Shown here in pieces: positions 24,656-32,360 of a DNA stretch of 64,000 nt. The notes under the pieces were generated by a model. It worked only from the letters and a program-made list of their open reading frames with translations, ran no database searches and was not told the DNA's origin. Each line of letters starts with the position of its first letter. Positions within the stretch are counted from its first letter, which is position 1. The translations under genes and the position numbers were made by a program. This DNA comes from an uncultured Dongia sp. (lineage in GTDB: Bacteria > Pseudomonadota > Alphaproteobacteria > Dongiales > Dongiaceae): contig NZ_CAKZGO010000022.1 of NCBI RefSeq assembly GCF_936916975.1, positions 148,807 through 212,806 on the forward strand. The letters are read 5' to 3'.

Positions 24656-24707
24656 GGTTCAGCAGAGTTTTCGCGCATGACGGCGATCCTGATCGGCGCG
24701 GCGAACC

Positions 24708-25592
24708 TCACACCGCCACCGCGAGCAGGGCATGCCGATAGCCATCAAGAGCGGCCATTGCATTCCCCAGCAGCGTGGCATCGCCGATCTCGGCAAGATC
24801 GGCACGCATAACGTCGGCAAGGCCGAAATCGAACAGGGAGTGGATGTCGTCGAGGGTCTCATCCCACGGCCATGATGGACCAGCCTCGACCATCCGGTAT
24901 TCCAGTATCAGCATGTCGGCGATGATGAAGAGCATGGTTCTGGCCTTGGCCGCGACCTGGGTGAGGCCTAGTGCGCCCGCGCGTTTCTCGACATTGCGCA
25001 GTTGCACGTTCAGATGATTGCGCCTGGCCGTGATCACGGCCAGGCGATGTGCGACACGCGACGGCGTGTCGATGGGACAGGCGAGGCTCTCGGCAAGATC
25101 GTTGAGCTTGCCAATGATATCGACAATGTTGTTCATCCCGCGAAAATAGATGCCGACCAGGACATGGTCGACGCGCTGGCGACCAGCCGATAAGGGCAGG
25201 ATCAATTTGGTCTGGTGGGCAAACACGCCATCGCTGTTGGTGAAGGCGGACTCAAAATAGGCCGGGCGCCGCGATGCCAGCACCGTGCCATATTGCTCGA
25301 TGAGAAGGTCGCGTTCTTTTGTGGCCGTCAGCGTCTCCATGCCATGCCCGGCACGGCCTGTGCCGTAATATTGCTGCAGCCCCAAGCCTTCCCATTCGAC
25401 CTCGTAGGTCGTGACGGCGCCACGAAACCGGATCAGCATCAGGTTTCTGCGCCATCGCCTCAGACCAGCGTGTTCAAGGCCTACGTCGACGGCCTGGGCG
25501 CTTGAATGTCTCTTGCGCCAATGAATATAGAGCGACCAGAGACGTGGTTCAGGCCGAATGGGATAGGGGTCGAAATCATACTCGGTCATCAT
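24708..25592 (-). CDS. PAS_5-like sensory protein with helical C-terminus
   Basis: A 294-residue soluble protein. The N-terminal half has the pattern of alphaproteobacterial PAS_5 proteins (LWSLYIHWRKRH ... NLMLIRFRGAVTTYEVEWEGLGLQQYYGTGRAGHGMETLTATKERDLLIEQYGTVLASRRPAYFESAFTNSDGVFAHQTKLILPLS ... VDHVLVGIYF). The second half (residues about 150-294) is helical and unrecognised. There is no output domain of known type. The start follows AAGGAGGG. Upstream lies a 370-bp spacer with two palindromes. A shorter relative is encoded at 57.8 kb. Confidence 0.62.
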   Translation of the reverse strand: MMTEYDFDPYPIRPEPRLWSLYIHWRKRHSSAQAVDVGLEHAGLRRWRRNLMLIRFRGAVTTYEVEWEGLGLQQYYGTGRAGHGMETLTATKERDLLIEQYGTVLASRRPAYFESAFTNSDGVFAHQTKLILPLSAGRQRVDHVLVGIYFRGMNNIVDIIGKLNDLAESLACPIDTPSRVAHRLAVITARRNHLNVQLRNVEKRAGALGLTQVAAKARTMLFIIADMLILEYRMVEAGPSWPWDETLDDIHSLFDFGLADVMRADLAEIGDATLLGNAMAALDGYRHALLAVAV

Positions 25593-25962
25593 CCCCGCAA
25601 CCCTCCTTGAGATAAGAGTTGTCGTGAGAGCTCCCTTTTTGCGACCTTTATCGCCTAGATGATAGGTGCCCTGCGATCTCCAGACATTATGTCGACATCG
25701 CCGGGGAGAAGTTCCATCAGACAGTTTCTGTCTGCACCTATGAGCCGTTCACCTGTGTTGCTGCGTCGGCGATCGTCGGCCCAAGAGCAAGCCAAAGCCT
25801 CGGAACGGCGACACCAATGCTGCTTTTAGGAATTATTGCAGAGATCGTCAACAAGTTGCTTCAGCTCGTTTTGTGCGCCCCGTCATAGCGAGCCGAGCCG
25901 CCGACGATTAGAGTGAACATCATGCGTGTGTCGATGTGCGCAATATTTGCGAGGAGTGCTGC
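25593..25962. other. Intergenic region with two palindromes
   Basis: No gene is seen between the divergent PAS_5 and lipoprotein genes. GACATTATGTC (25683-25693) is an 11-bp palindrome identical to the core of one activator site at 50.18 kb. CAGACAG-TTT-CTGTCTG (25718-25734) is a perfect 17-base inverted repeat. Either could be an operator for the divergent genes. No clear -35/-10 pair stands out. Confidence 0.45.
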
Positions 25963-26532
25963 ATGCGATCGATCGGTTTGGTCCTTAGCCTGGCAGCCGC
26001 CCTGGGCCTGGCGGCGTGCTTTGTCCAACATCCAGATTTGATCGGCGCGGCAGAACCGGCCGAGGCCGGTGCCTGGAGTGCCGCCTGGGTGGCGGCACCC
26101 TTGCGTGACGGCGATGAGCCGGGCTTCTTCCGCGTCACTGATGTTGACCCGGCGCAGGGCGTCTTCACGGTCGAGGAAGCCGATGCCGACGGCGTGGGCA
26201 TGGGCGAGAAGATGGAATTGCATCTGCGCCGCGTGGACGCGCAATTGTTTCTGGATGTGCGTGACAAGAAAGACGGTCCGTGGATGCTGTTCGTGGTGGA
26301 AAAGGCGACGCCGGAGGAGATTGTGCTCGCCTGGAAACCAGCGACGAAGCCGTTCGAGGACGCGATCGCCAAGGGCGATTACAAGGCGCATCTCACCAAG
26401 ACCGGCGAGGACGTGCGGGAGATCGCGATGAACGAGCTCAGCGTGGCCGAAGCCAAGCTGCTCGCCGCAAATTGGCGTAATCTCTTCGTTGCCGAACGCA
26501 TTACGCTCAAACGCATGGCTGACGCCAATTGA
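25963..26532 (+). CDS. Predicted lipoprotein of unknown function
   Basis: A 189-residue protein with a lipoprotein signal: MRSIGLVLSLAAALGLAACF, where L-A-A-C fits the lipobox and Cys18-19 region would be lipidated. The mature part is acidic with alternating strands (SAAWVAAPLRDGDEPGFFRVTDVDPAQGVFTVEEADADGVGM ... MELHLRRVDAQLFLDVRDKKDGPWMLFVVEKATPEEIVLAWKP) and a helical C-terminus. I do not recognise the family. ATG 25963 follows GAGGAG; an in-frame GTG 27 bp upstream would spoil the signal peptide. The product probably sits in the inner leaflet of the outer membrane. Confidence 0.75.
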   Translation: MRSIGLVLSLAAALGLAACFVQHPDLIGAAEPAEAGAWSAAWVAAPLRDGDEPGFFRVTDVDPAQGVFTVEEADADGVGMGEKMELHLRRVDAQLFLDVRDKKDGPWMLFVVEKATPEEIVLAWKPATKPFEDAIAKGDYKAHLTKTGEDVREIAMNELSVAEAKLLAANWRNLFVAERITLKRMADAN

Positions 26533-26965
26533 AAATGTATCGTTTCAACAGGCTGCGGTAGTCCGGCTGGCGGCAACCATTTTTACCGTGCGCCGACCTC
26601 GGCGTGTGTGCCTGCACAATCGGTGACTGATTCGCCGGCATAATCGTTCATGCCGCTGGGCCACGGTCGCGGATGCGGCAGGCTTGCCTTAACAGGCGAA
26701 CAATCTTTACGGGTTTTCTGGTCTGACAGGCGTTGCGAAAGAGCGTAGCTTTCTCGTTGCGCGCCCAATGGGTCGGGCGTGTTATCGATCCCAGCGTGTA
26801 CCAACATTTCGGCACCAGCTTTGCGCCCCAGCTTTATGCGATGGGGTGCGACGCGGGGCGTTTTTCGCGCATCCAGAGGACGTGCTGGGTTTGAGCGGGG
26901 CCAAGATTTCAGAATGAAGACATGAGGGAGTGACTCTGACGTCAGCTATTTGAGGAGACATGGTC
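26533..26965. other. Non-coding stretch before the DUF2589 cluster
   Basis: A 433-bp spacer in which no convincing gene is visible on either strand. The end nearest the DUF2589 gene carries CTGACGTCAG (26936-26945), a perfect 10-bp palindrome, about 20 bp before the start codon and just ahead of the Shine-Dalgarno TGAGGAG. A promoter for the cluster must lie here, but I cannot place its hexamers. Confidence 0.4.
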
Positions 26966-27634
26966 ATGCCTAATCCGGGACAGGAATTATCGAGTATAGA
27001 TTTTGCCTCCATGCTCGGTGGACCGCTGCGGGCGGTCATCAATGCGCAAGCCCAGGCCGCGATCTCCACGGTCAATTTCATCAAGGAGGTCGGCTTCAAG
27101 AAGCCGGCGGCCGAAGAAGTCGCGGGCGGCGATACCTCGACGCAGGAACCGATCTACGTCAAATTCAAATATCCCAAGGAACTGAGCCCGTTCCAGCCGG
27201 CCATTCCGGCCGATGCCGGTGACCCGGCCGCGGTGCCGCCACGGGCCGCTCGTCCAGCGGTGGCCGCGGTACCGGCGGTCTTCGAGACGCAGCAGCTGGA
27301 AGTGCCGATTCTTACCATGCTGCCGATCCCGTTCATCCGCATCGACCTCACCACCATCGACTTCAATGCCAAGATCAATTCGGTCGAGTACCAGAAGACC
27401 GATACCAATCTGAAGATCGATGCCGCCCTGGAGGCCAAGGCTGGCTGGCTGTGGGGCTCGGCCAAGCTCAATGTTTCGACGTCGTTCCAGCGCACGACGC
27501 AGCAAGGCAACACGGTCGACCGGACCTATTCCATGGCTGTCCATATCAAGGCGGTGCAGGACGAAATGCCCGCTGGCATGGAACGGATTCTTGGCATCCT
27601 GGAGGGTGCCATCACCTCGAAGCCTGCGGCATAG
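26966..27634 (+). CDS. DUF2589 family protein
   Basis: A 222-residue protein without a signal peptide. The family-typical N-terminus is LSSIDFASMLGGPLRAVINAQAQAAISTVNFIKEVGF. A Pro/Ala-rich linker (about residues 75-105) separates it from a beta-rich second half containing QQLEVPILTMLPIPFIRIDLTTIDFNAKINSVEYQKTDTNLKIDAALEAKAGWLWGSAKLNVSTSFQRTTQQGNTVDRTYSMAVHIKAVQDEMPAGMERILGILEGAI. DUF2589 has no assigned function that I know of. ATG 26966 has TGAGGAG eight bases upstream; ATG 26960 is too close. First gene of a four-gene cluster. Confidence 0.75.
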   Translation: MPNPGQELSSIDFASMLGGPLRAVINAQAQAAISTVNFIKEVGFKKPAAEEVAGGDTSTQEPIYVKFKYPKELSPFQPAIPADAGDPAAVPPRAARPAVAAVPAVFETQQLEVPILTMLPIPFIRIDLTTIDFNAKINSVEYQKTDTNLKIDAALEAKAGWLWGSAKLNVSTSFQRTTQQGNTVDRTYSMAVHIKAVQDEMPAGMERILGILEGAITSKPAA

Positions 27635-27661
27635 GGGCCGATCACTAGAGGGTGACGCCGC

Positions 27662-28354
27662 ATGCCCTATCTCGGCGACTATCTCGGACAGATCCTGTCG
27701 GAGATTTCGATGGCACGCCTGCAGGCGGATCTGGAAACGGTCCGCCTGGCCGAGCTTTATGCGGCCCATCCCCTGCTGCGCACGATGCCGGTGCCGCATG
27801 TCCGATTGCCCGATGTCGATCTCGATATCCCTGTCCTCATCAAGGCGTCGGAAGAACCGCGCGATGCTGAATCGTCGCGCGGTGGGGCGACCTTGCCGGA
27901 GATATCCAAGAAGTTCGACGAAGTGTTCACCGCCCATCTGGTCAGATCCGGCGTCGCCTTGTCGGATGCCGATCAGAAGAAGCTGCGCGCGACGCTCGAT
28001 GAGCGCCTCGCTTCGGGCCGCTTGCCGCGGGAGATCGCCGTCGATGTGCACCGGATGGCGGACGATCTTACCACTGCGGCGTTGCGTGTCGTCGATGAGG
28101 CACGGCCCGCGGCAGAGCGCGAAAAGCCGATGGCACAGCCGGCCGCAGCGCTCAAGGAAGCAGTGCGGCTGGAACTGCTGAAACTGCGCACGGCCCCACC
28201 GCGGCTCAGCGTACTGGTGACCAGTTCGGAAATCCGCGAAGCCGCCTCTGCCGACAATGTGACGCGGCTGCGGCTCAAGGTCTCGGAGCACGGGGTCGAA
28301 TGGACCTCGGTCGAGACCGATGGCGTGCAGCACGACCGTCTCGTGCCTGAGTGA
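27662..28354 (+). CDS. Unknown protein, second gene of the DUF2589 cluster
   Basis: A 230-residue soluble protein I do not recognise. The N-terminus (LGDYLGQILSEISMARLQADLETVRLAELYAAHPLLRTMPVPHVRLPDVDLDIPVLIKASEE) has an amphipathic helix followed by a P-V-P-x-V-x-L-P-D-V-x-L-D-I-P-V segment. This resembles the conserved first part of proteins encoded next to DUF2589 genes. The middle is helical and charged (ISKKFDEVFTAHLVRSGVALSDADQKKLRATLDERLASG). The C-terminus (PPRLSVLVTSSEIREAASADNVTRLRLKVSEHGVEW) looks beta-rich. It lies 27 bp after the DUF2589 gene, so the two are surely cotranscribed. Confidence 0.65.
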   Translation: MPYLGDYLGQILSEISMARLQADLETVRLAELYAAHPLLRTMPVPHVRLPDVDLDIPVLIKASEEPRDAESSRGGATLPEISKKFDEVFTAHLVRSGVALSDADQKKLRATLDERLASGRLPREIAVDVHRMADDLTTAALRVVDEARPAAEREKPMAQPAAALKEAVRLELLKLRTAPPRLSVLVTSSEIREAASADNVTRLRLKVSEHGVEWTSVETDGVQHDRLVPE

Positions 28355-28360
28355 ACGGCG

Positions 28361-28963
28361 ATGCTGCGGCTCATGCATGCTGAGGGCATCGCCGATCTGC
28401 TGCTGGAGCTGCCGGGTCTGATCGGGCAGCAGGAGCGGCGCTCGACCGATTTTGTGCGCAATGCCGTGGCCTGGCTGACGGCGCTTGAGGATCTGTTCAC
28501 CGCGAGCCGCCTGCACCAGGCCGGCAGCATCGCCATCCTGCGCAGCGGGCTGCTTTCCGCCGAACATGGTCATGTGCCGGAGGGCTTGCAGTTTCGCGGG
28601 CGTCCGACGCGCACGCGCGTCCTCACGGCACTGGCGGCCCAGGCCCTGAAGCAAGCGGCAGATACGGCGTCAGAGTTGCTTTCCGAAAACCGGGCGCGTC
28701 TCGCCGAAGCGGAACGGGTGGCTCAGCAGATCGTGGCCGCCGGCCTGTCGCGCGGGGTGATCATGGGCCGTGGGGAAGAGGCCAGCAACACCGAGTTCCT
28801 GCGCGCGCTGCGTCGGGGCCTCAGCACCAGCGCCGATCTGGAGCCGGCGGCGGTCCATCTCGAAGGATTGGTCGGACCGTATGATGCGCTCATTTTGTTC
28901 GACCGGGCGCTGGCGCCGCATCTTGCCGTGCTGGCCGTCGCCATGACCGGGCAGATGCAATGA
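28361..28963 (+). CDS. Unknown helical protein, third gene of the DUF2589 cluster
   Basis: A 200-residue, almost entirely helical, soluble protein with no recognised domain. Notable stretches are MHAEGIADLLLELPGLIGQQERRSTDFVRNAVAWLTALEDLF and a long charged helix ALKQAADTASELLSENRARLAEAERVAQQIVAAGLSRG, probably a coiled coil. The start is 6 bp after the previous stop and the next gene begins 19 bp after this one ends. It has no signal peptide. The tight spacing argues for a shared complex with its neighbours. Confidence 0.62.
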   Translation: MLRLMHAEGIADLLLELPGLIGQQERRSTDFVRNAVAWLTALEDLFTASRLHQAGSIAILRSGLLSAEHGHVPEGLQFRGRPTRTRVLTALAAQALKQAADTASELLSENRARLAEAERVAQQIVAAGLSRGVIMGRGEEASNTEFLRALRRGLSTSADLEPAAVHLEGLVGPYDALILFDRALAPHLAVLAVAMTGQMQ

Positions 28964-28982
28964 GATCTGGAAGGAGCAAGCC

Positions 28983-29546
28983 ATGGCGACATCCAATTTG
29001 AGCGGCAAGGATTGGTGGCGGGCCAATCAGCGGAATTATCCCAACAGCCAGGATATCGACGATCTCGAATCCGGCTTTCGCGCGCGGGTGCAGGATTTCA
29101 TTGGGTCGCTGCGCCATGCCGGTGCCAGCGTCACAATCGCCAGCACGCGCCGCAATGCCACCCGCGCGCATCTCATGCATTATTGCTGGAAGGTTGCCCA
29201 TGGCGACATCGCCGCCGCCGACGTGCCGGCAATGAGTGGCCTCACCATCGACTGGGATCATGGCGATGCGGAGAAATCCAAGCAAGGGGCGCAGGAGATG
29301 GTCAATCTGTTCGGCATGGCGCACATCGCCTCGCTCAGCTCCAACCATATCAGCGGCAAAGCCATCGACATGAACATCTCGTGGAAAGAGACGCTGGTTC
29401 TGACACAGCCGGCGCCCCTGCTTACGCGTATCGAGAGCCGGCCGCGCAGCGGGCAGAATCGTGAGCTTCACGGGATTGGCGGTGACGTTTTCCGGGTCTT
29501 CAAATTGTGTTCCGACCCGCCGCATTGGTCCTTCAACGGCCGTTAG
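28983..29546 (+). CDS. M15/LAS-type peptidase-like protein, no signal peptide
   Basis: A 187-residue putative zinc peptidoglycan peptidase. The metal site is visible as SSNHISGKAIDMN (S-x-H-x-x-G-x-A-x-D of the M15 family), with the third ligand in DPPHWSFNG near the C-terminus. An upstream arginine-rich strand (VTIASTRRNATRAHLMHYCWKVAHG) matches the substrate-binding R region of M15/VanY enzymes. The lack of any export signal resembles endolysins and secreted effectors more than housekeeping carboxypeptidases. Its own GAAGGAG lies eight bases upstream. It is the last gene of the DUF2589 cluster. Confidence 0.68.
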   Translation: MATSNLSGKDWWRANQRNYPNSQDIDDLESGFRARVQDFIGSLRHAGASVTIASTRRNATRAHLMHYCWKVAHGDIAAADVPAMSGLTIDWDHGDAEKSKQGAQEMVNLFGMAHIASLSSNHISGKAIDMNISWKETLVLTQPAPLLTRIESRPRSGQNRELHGIGGDVFRVFKLCSDPPHWSFNGR

Positions 29547-29795
29547 CCGGCGCTCGTTTCCCGTGAAGTCTTGAGGGCGTGCCGCGTTTACTGGCGGCCT
29601 CGGTCCGTCGCATCCAATCAAAGAATATTGTCAAACCAACAGGAGTGAAGTCACCCGTTTGGATTGTATTTGGTCCCACATTCCTATTTTTTGGGACATT
29701 TCCCCGATTTCTGTTAGGATTTAATTTAGTCTCATTCGTGTAAAATTTGATCGATATTGTTCTCAAACTGTTTGGATCGGCCTTTGGGGGGCTAA
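29547..29795. other. AT-rich spacer before the acyltransferase-like gene
   Basis: A 249-bp stretch that is much richer in A+T than the rest of the window between about 29615 and 29775. It holds GTCCCA/TGGGAC (29673-29678 and 29692-29697) around an AT-rich loop. No gene is visible. The composition suggests a promoter for the following gene or a recombined junction. Confidence 0.4.
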
Positions 29796-30761
29796 ATGGG
29801 GATCGTCGAACGGCGCTCGCAGATCGAGGTTTCGGTCATCAAAGAGATGGGCGCCATGATGCAAGCGATGGCCATCCGCTCGGCGGTGTTCATCGGTGAA
29901 TTCGGCTGCGGCCATGACGAAGAATTCGACGGCAACGATTTCAGCGCCACGCATATCATTGCGCGCGTCGGCGGTGAACCGGCCGGCACCATGCGCCTGC
30001 GCTATTTCGCCGACTTCGTCATTCCCGAACGCCTCGCTGTCCTGCCTGCCTTCCGCAAGGGCCGCTATGGCGACCGCGGTGTGGCTTACGCGCTGGCCAC
30101 CTTCGGCTTCAACCTCTCGCGCATGAAAGGCTACAAGCGCTTCGTCGGCTATTCGGTGCTGGGCCTCGAACAATTCTGGGACCGCGTCGCATTGGCGAGT
30201 GGCGGCCGCGTCGACCGCTTCGGCGATGCGCCCATCGAATGCTCAGGCTCGACCTGCATCGGCGTGTTCGGGTCATTGGACCCGATGCCGGGTGCCGTGG
30301 ATTCCCGCGAACATCATCATATGCTCACCGCCTGCGAGGCCGAACTGCCGCACCATGTGCAGCAGCGGGCGCAGCTGATGCAGTCGGTGAGTCATGAGGT
30401 GCCCATCGATGCATTGCCGGTCGACAGCCGGCGTGCCAGCGACCGCCGTGGCGCAGATAAACGTGGTGGCGACCGTCGGGCCACCGACCGTCGGGCCGAT
30501 GAACGCCGCGCCACCGATCGCCGTGCGCTCGACCGCCGCGGCGACAATCGGCGGAGTGTGGAGAATCGCGGCTCGGATGTGGTCGGCCAGGATTTGCGCT
30601 TTGGCGACCGTCGCGCCGATGAACGCCGCTCAGACGAGCGCCGTGCCCAGGATCGCCGGGCAGGAGACCGCCGCGCCAGCGACCGCCGCCATCACGAAGC
30701 AGCAGCCGCGCCAGAACAGCGCAACACGTTCCATCATTATGTTGAGGCCGCGGTCGCGTAA
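29796..30761 (+). CDS. GNAT/FeeM-like acyltransferase with RRxxD pentapeptide-repeat tail
   Basis: A 321-residue protein in two parts. Residues 1-165 look like a GNAT-type N-acyltransferase: MAIRSAVFIGEFGCGHDEEFDGNDFSATHIIARVGGEPAGTMRLRYFADFVIPERLAVLPAFRKGRYGDRGVAYALATFGFNLSRMKGYKRFVGYS, with the strand-loop-helix of the acyl-CoA site around RKGRYGDRGVA. From about residue 210 the chain becomes a tandem array of RRxxD units (RRASD, RRGAD, KRGGD, RRATD, RRADE and so on), about fourteen copies in two blocks. That tail should be highly charged and disordered or helical and may bind nucleic acid or anionic polymer. Substrate and role are unknown. Confidence 0.65.
   Translation: MGIVERRSQIEVSVIKEMGAMMQAMAIRSAVFIGEFGCGHDEEFDGNDFSATHIIARVGGEPAGTMRLRYFADFVIPERLAVLPAFRKGRYGDRGVAYALATFGFNLSRMKGYKRFVGYSVLGLEQFWDRVALASGGRVDRFGDAPIECSGSTCIGVFGSLDPMPGAVDSREHHHMLTACEAELPHHVQQRAQLMQSVSHEVPIDALPVDSRRASDRRGADKRGGDRRATDRRADERRATDRRALDRRGDNRRSVENRGSDVVGQDLRFGDRRADERRSDERRAQDRRAGDRRASDRRHHEAAAAPEQRNTFHHYVEAAVA
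30424..30695 (+). repeat. 15-bp tandem repeat encoding RRxxD pentapeptides
   Basis: Two blocks of roughly 15-bp units (about 30424-30558 and 30607-30695) encode repeated Arg-Arg-x-x-Asp/Glu. They are separated by a diverged stretch (SVENRGSDVVGQDLRFGD). Units share the DNA pattern GACCGCCGNGCC with changes at third and linker positions, so the array has been kept in frame while diverging. Confidence 0.8.
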
Positions 30762-30771
30762 GGCCGCTGAG

Positions 30772-32286
30772 CTACTCCGGCAGAAAGGCGCAACCATGCG
30801 TGCTGGCTGGAAACTTCCATGGCCGGCACTCGGCTGGCAATGCCAGATCATGGTCGATGGCGGTAGCGCAGCTTTTGTCCAGCGTGACGCCTTTCTGAGT
30901 GACGGCGAGGTCGCGAATGATGGCAAGTTCGCGTAGCGCGTTGGTCCAGATACGTGCGGAATCAGCGGGTGATTTGTCTCGGAAGTAGTGGGCCCTGATC
31001 GGCGTGCAAGAGAGGGTCGCTCCGGCAAGATTGGCGTTCATGACAATCGCCCCGAAACCAGGATCGTCTCCTCGGCCGGGGTCGAACATGAGTTCATTCC
31101 CGGCGAAGCGCGCGCCGGTGAGATCGCTGTCAATGAAAGCGGATATCTGCAGCGACTGGCCTGATCTGGTTTGCGAGAAATCGGCCGCCTTCAGCGAGGC
31201 GTTGTAGAAGCGCGCACTCTCTACATCGGCATTTGTCAGATTGACGCCGTTCATCGACGCACTAAAGAACTCGGCGCCGATCAGTTCCGCGTCAGTGAAA
31301 TTGGCTCCATCCAGTTTCGTGTTGGCGAAGGATGTGCTGCCGATGCGCGCCTCGCTGAAATCGATCCCTCGCAGATCCTGGTCGCCGAGACGCAGGTTCC
31401 AGCCCTCTAGGCCGCGAAAATCCACCAGCCTTGGGTCGATATCTCTCTTCAACAGTAAGATCTGTCGGCGGCGCAGCATTTCCAATTCTGGATCGTCCGG
31501 CAGCTGGCGCAGGCCGGTCTCGGCGGCCGTTAGTGCCGCTGTGAATTCTTTATCCAGTTGCAGACTGCGCACCAAACCGGCATGGGCGTCGGCGAGAGTT
31601 GGATTGCTGGCAAGTAGCCTCCGATAGAGAGCGATCGCAGCATCAAGATCATGGCCGCGTTCGAGATGCGCGCCAAAGCGCAGATTGAGGTTGATGTCGT
31701 CCGGCGTTTGAGCAAGGTCTGCGGCAAGGGACCTCGTCTCCGCGCGATACGCGGCAAGGATGGGGTGTGCGATGTGCCCAAAGGCATTGTCTGTCGTGCC
31801 GAAGGTGCTCAGTGGTGCAATCAAATAATCGGCGGTTCCCCAGGTGCCGTCATCCCGGTGGTCGGCGATCAAGCCAATCCGATCGCCAGTGTGCAGCATC
31901 GGGCCGCAATTCATGCCGTCGCCTTCGGTGTACTGCAGCGTCAGCGTCTGTGTTTCGGGGCCTTTCCACACGTCGGATAGCGCCACCACCGTGACCGTCT
32001 CAAAAAACACGGCAATGGCTTCGGGGCAACCCTTCAGGCGCTCCATGAACGGTGCCCGGCACGTCGCGTCAGCGGTATCGGGGCAAGCGGCCCACATTTC
32101 GGTGGCGGCGCCGATGCAGGGCGTACCCGGCGTGGTCTCGACCGAAGTCACGGTGCCCTCGGCGATCAGATCGCCGGCCGCGAGAATGTCTTCAGGCTGG
32201 ACGCTGCCCCCCATGCAGGCCGATGCTTGGGGCACGGCTGTCACAGCGAGCAGAGCCACCAGCAGCAGTTTCCGAGTTCGGCGCAT
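30772..32286 (-). CDS. Secreted TIMP-like / TPR / pentapeptide-repeat protein
   Basis: A 504-residue exported protein of unusual architecture. The signal peptide is RKLLLVALLAVTAVPQASA. It is followed by a Cys-rich TIMP/netrin-like domain starting ACMGGSVQPEDILAAGDLIAEGTVTSVE and including CGPMLHTGDRIGLIA. Residues about 185-270 form two TPR-like units (NLNLRFGAHLERGHDLDAAIALYRRLLASNPTLADAHAGLVRSLQLDKEFTAALTAAETGLRQLP). Residues about 295-410 are pentapeptide repeats (LRGIDFSEARIGSTSFANTKLDGANFTDAELIGAEFFSASMNGVNLTNADVESARF) forming a right-handed helix. Probably a periplasmic scaffold; no enzymatic motif is visible. Confidence 0.75.
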   Translation of the reverse strand: MRRTRKLLLVALLAVTAVPQASACMGGSVQPEDILAAGDLIAEGTVTSVETTPGTPCIGAATEMWAACPDTADATCRAPFMERLKGCPEAIAVFFETVTVVALSDVWKGPETQTLTLQYTEGDGMNCGPMLHTGDRIGLIADHRDDGTWGTADYLIAPLSTFGTTDNAFGHIAHPILAAYRAETRSLAADLAQTPDDINLNLRFGAHLERGHDLDAAIALYRRLLASNPTLADAHAGLVRSLQLDKEFTAALTAAETGLRQLPDDPELEMLRRRQILLLKRDIDPRLVDFRGLEGWNLRLGDQDLRGIDFSEARIGSTSFANTKLDGANFTDAELIGAEFFSASMNGVNLTNADVESARFYNASLKAADFSQTRSGQSLQISAFIDSDLTGARFAGNELMFDPGRGDDPGFGAIVMNANLAGATLSCTPIRAHYFRDKSPADSARIWTNALRELAIIRDLAVTQKGVTLDKSCATAIDHDLALPAECRPWKFPASTHGCAFLPE

Positions 32287-32360
32287 GGGTTCCCCAACGA
32301 AATGCGAAGCCGAATTGTGGCGGGAGAATTGGGCGTTTTGATGACCGGAAAGGGCGTCGC

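Noticed and set aside
26583..26807. A 74-codon minus-strand frame in the spacer before DUF2589
   Set aside because: No Shine-Dalgarno site, no recognisable motif, atypical codon pattern. The stretch may be a decayed gene but I cannot support it.
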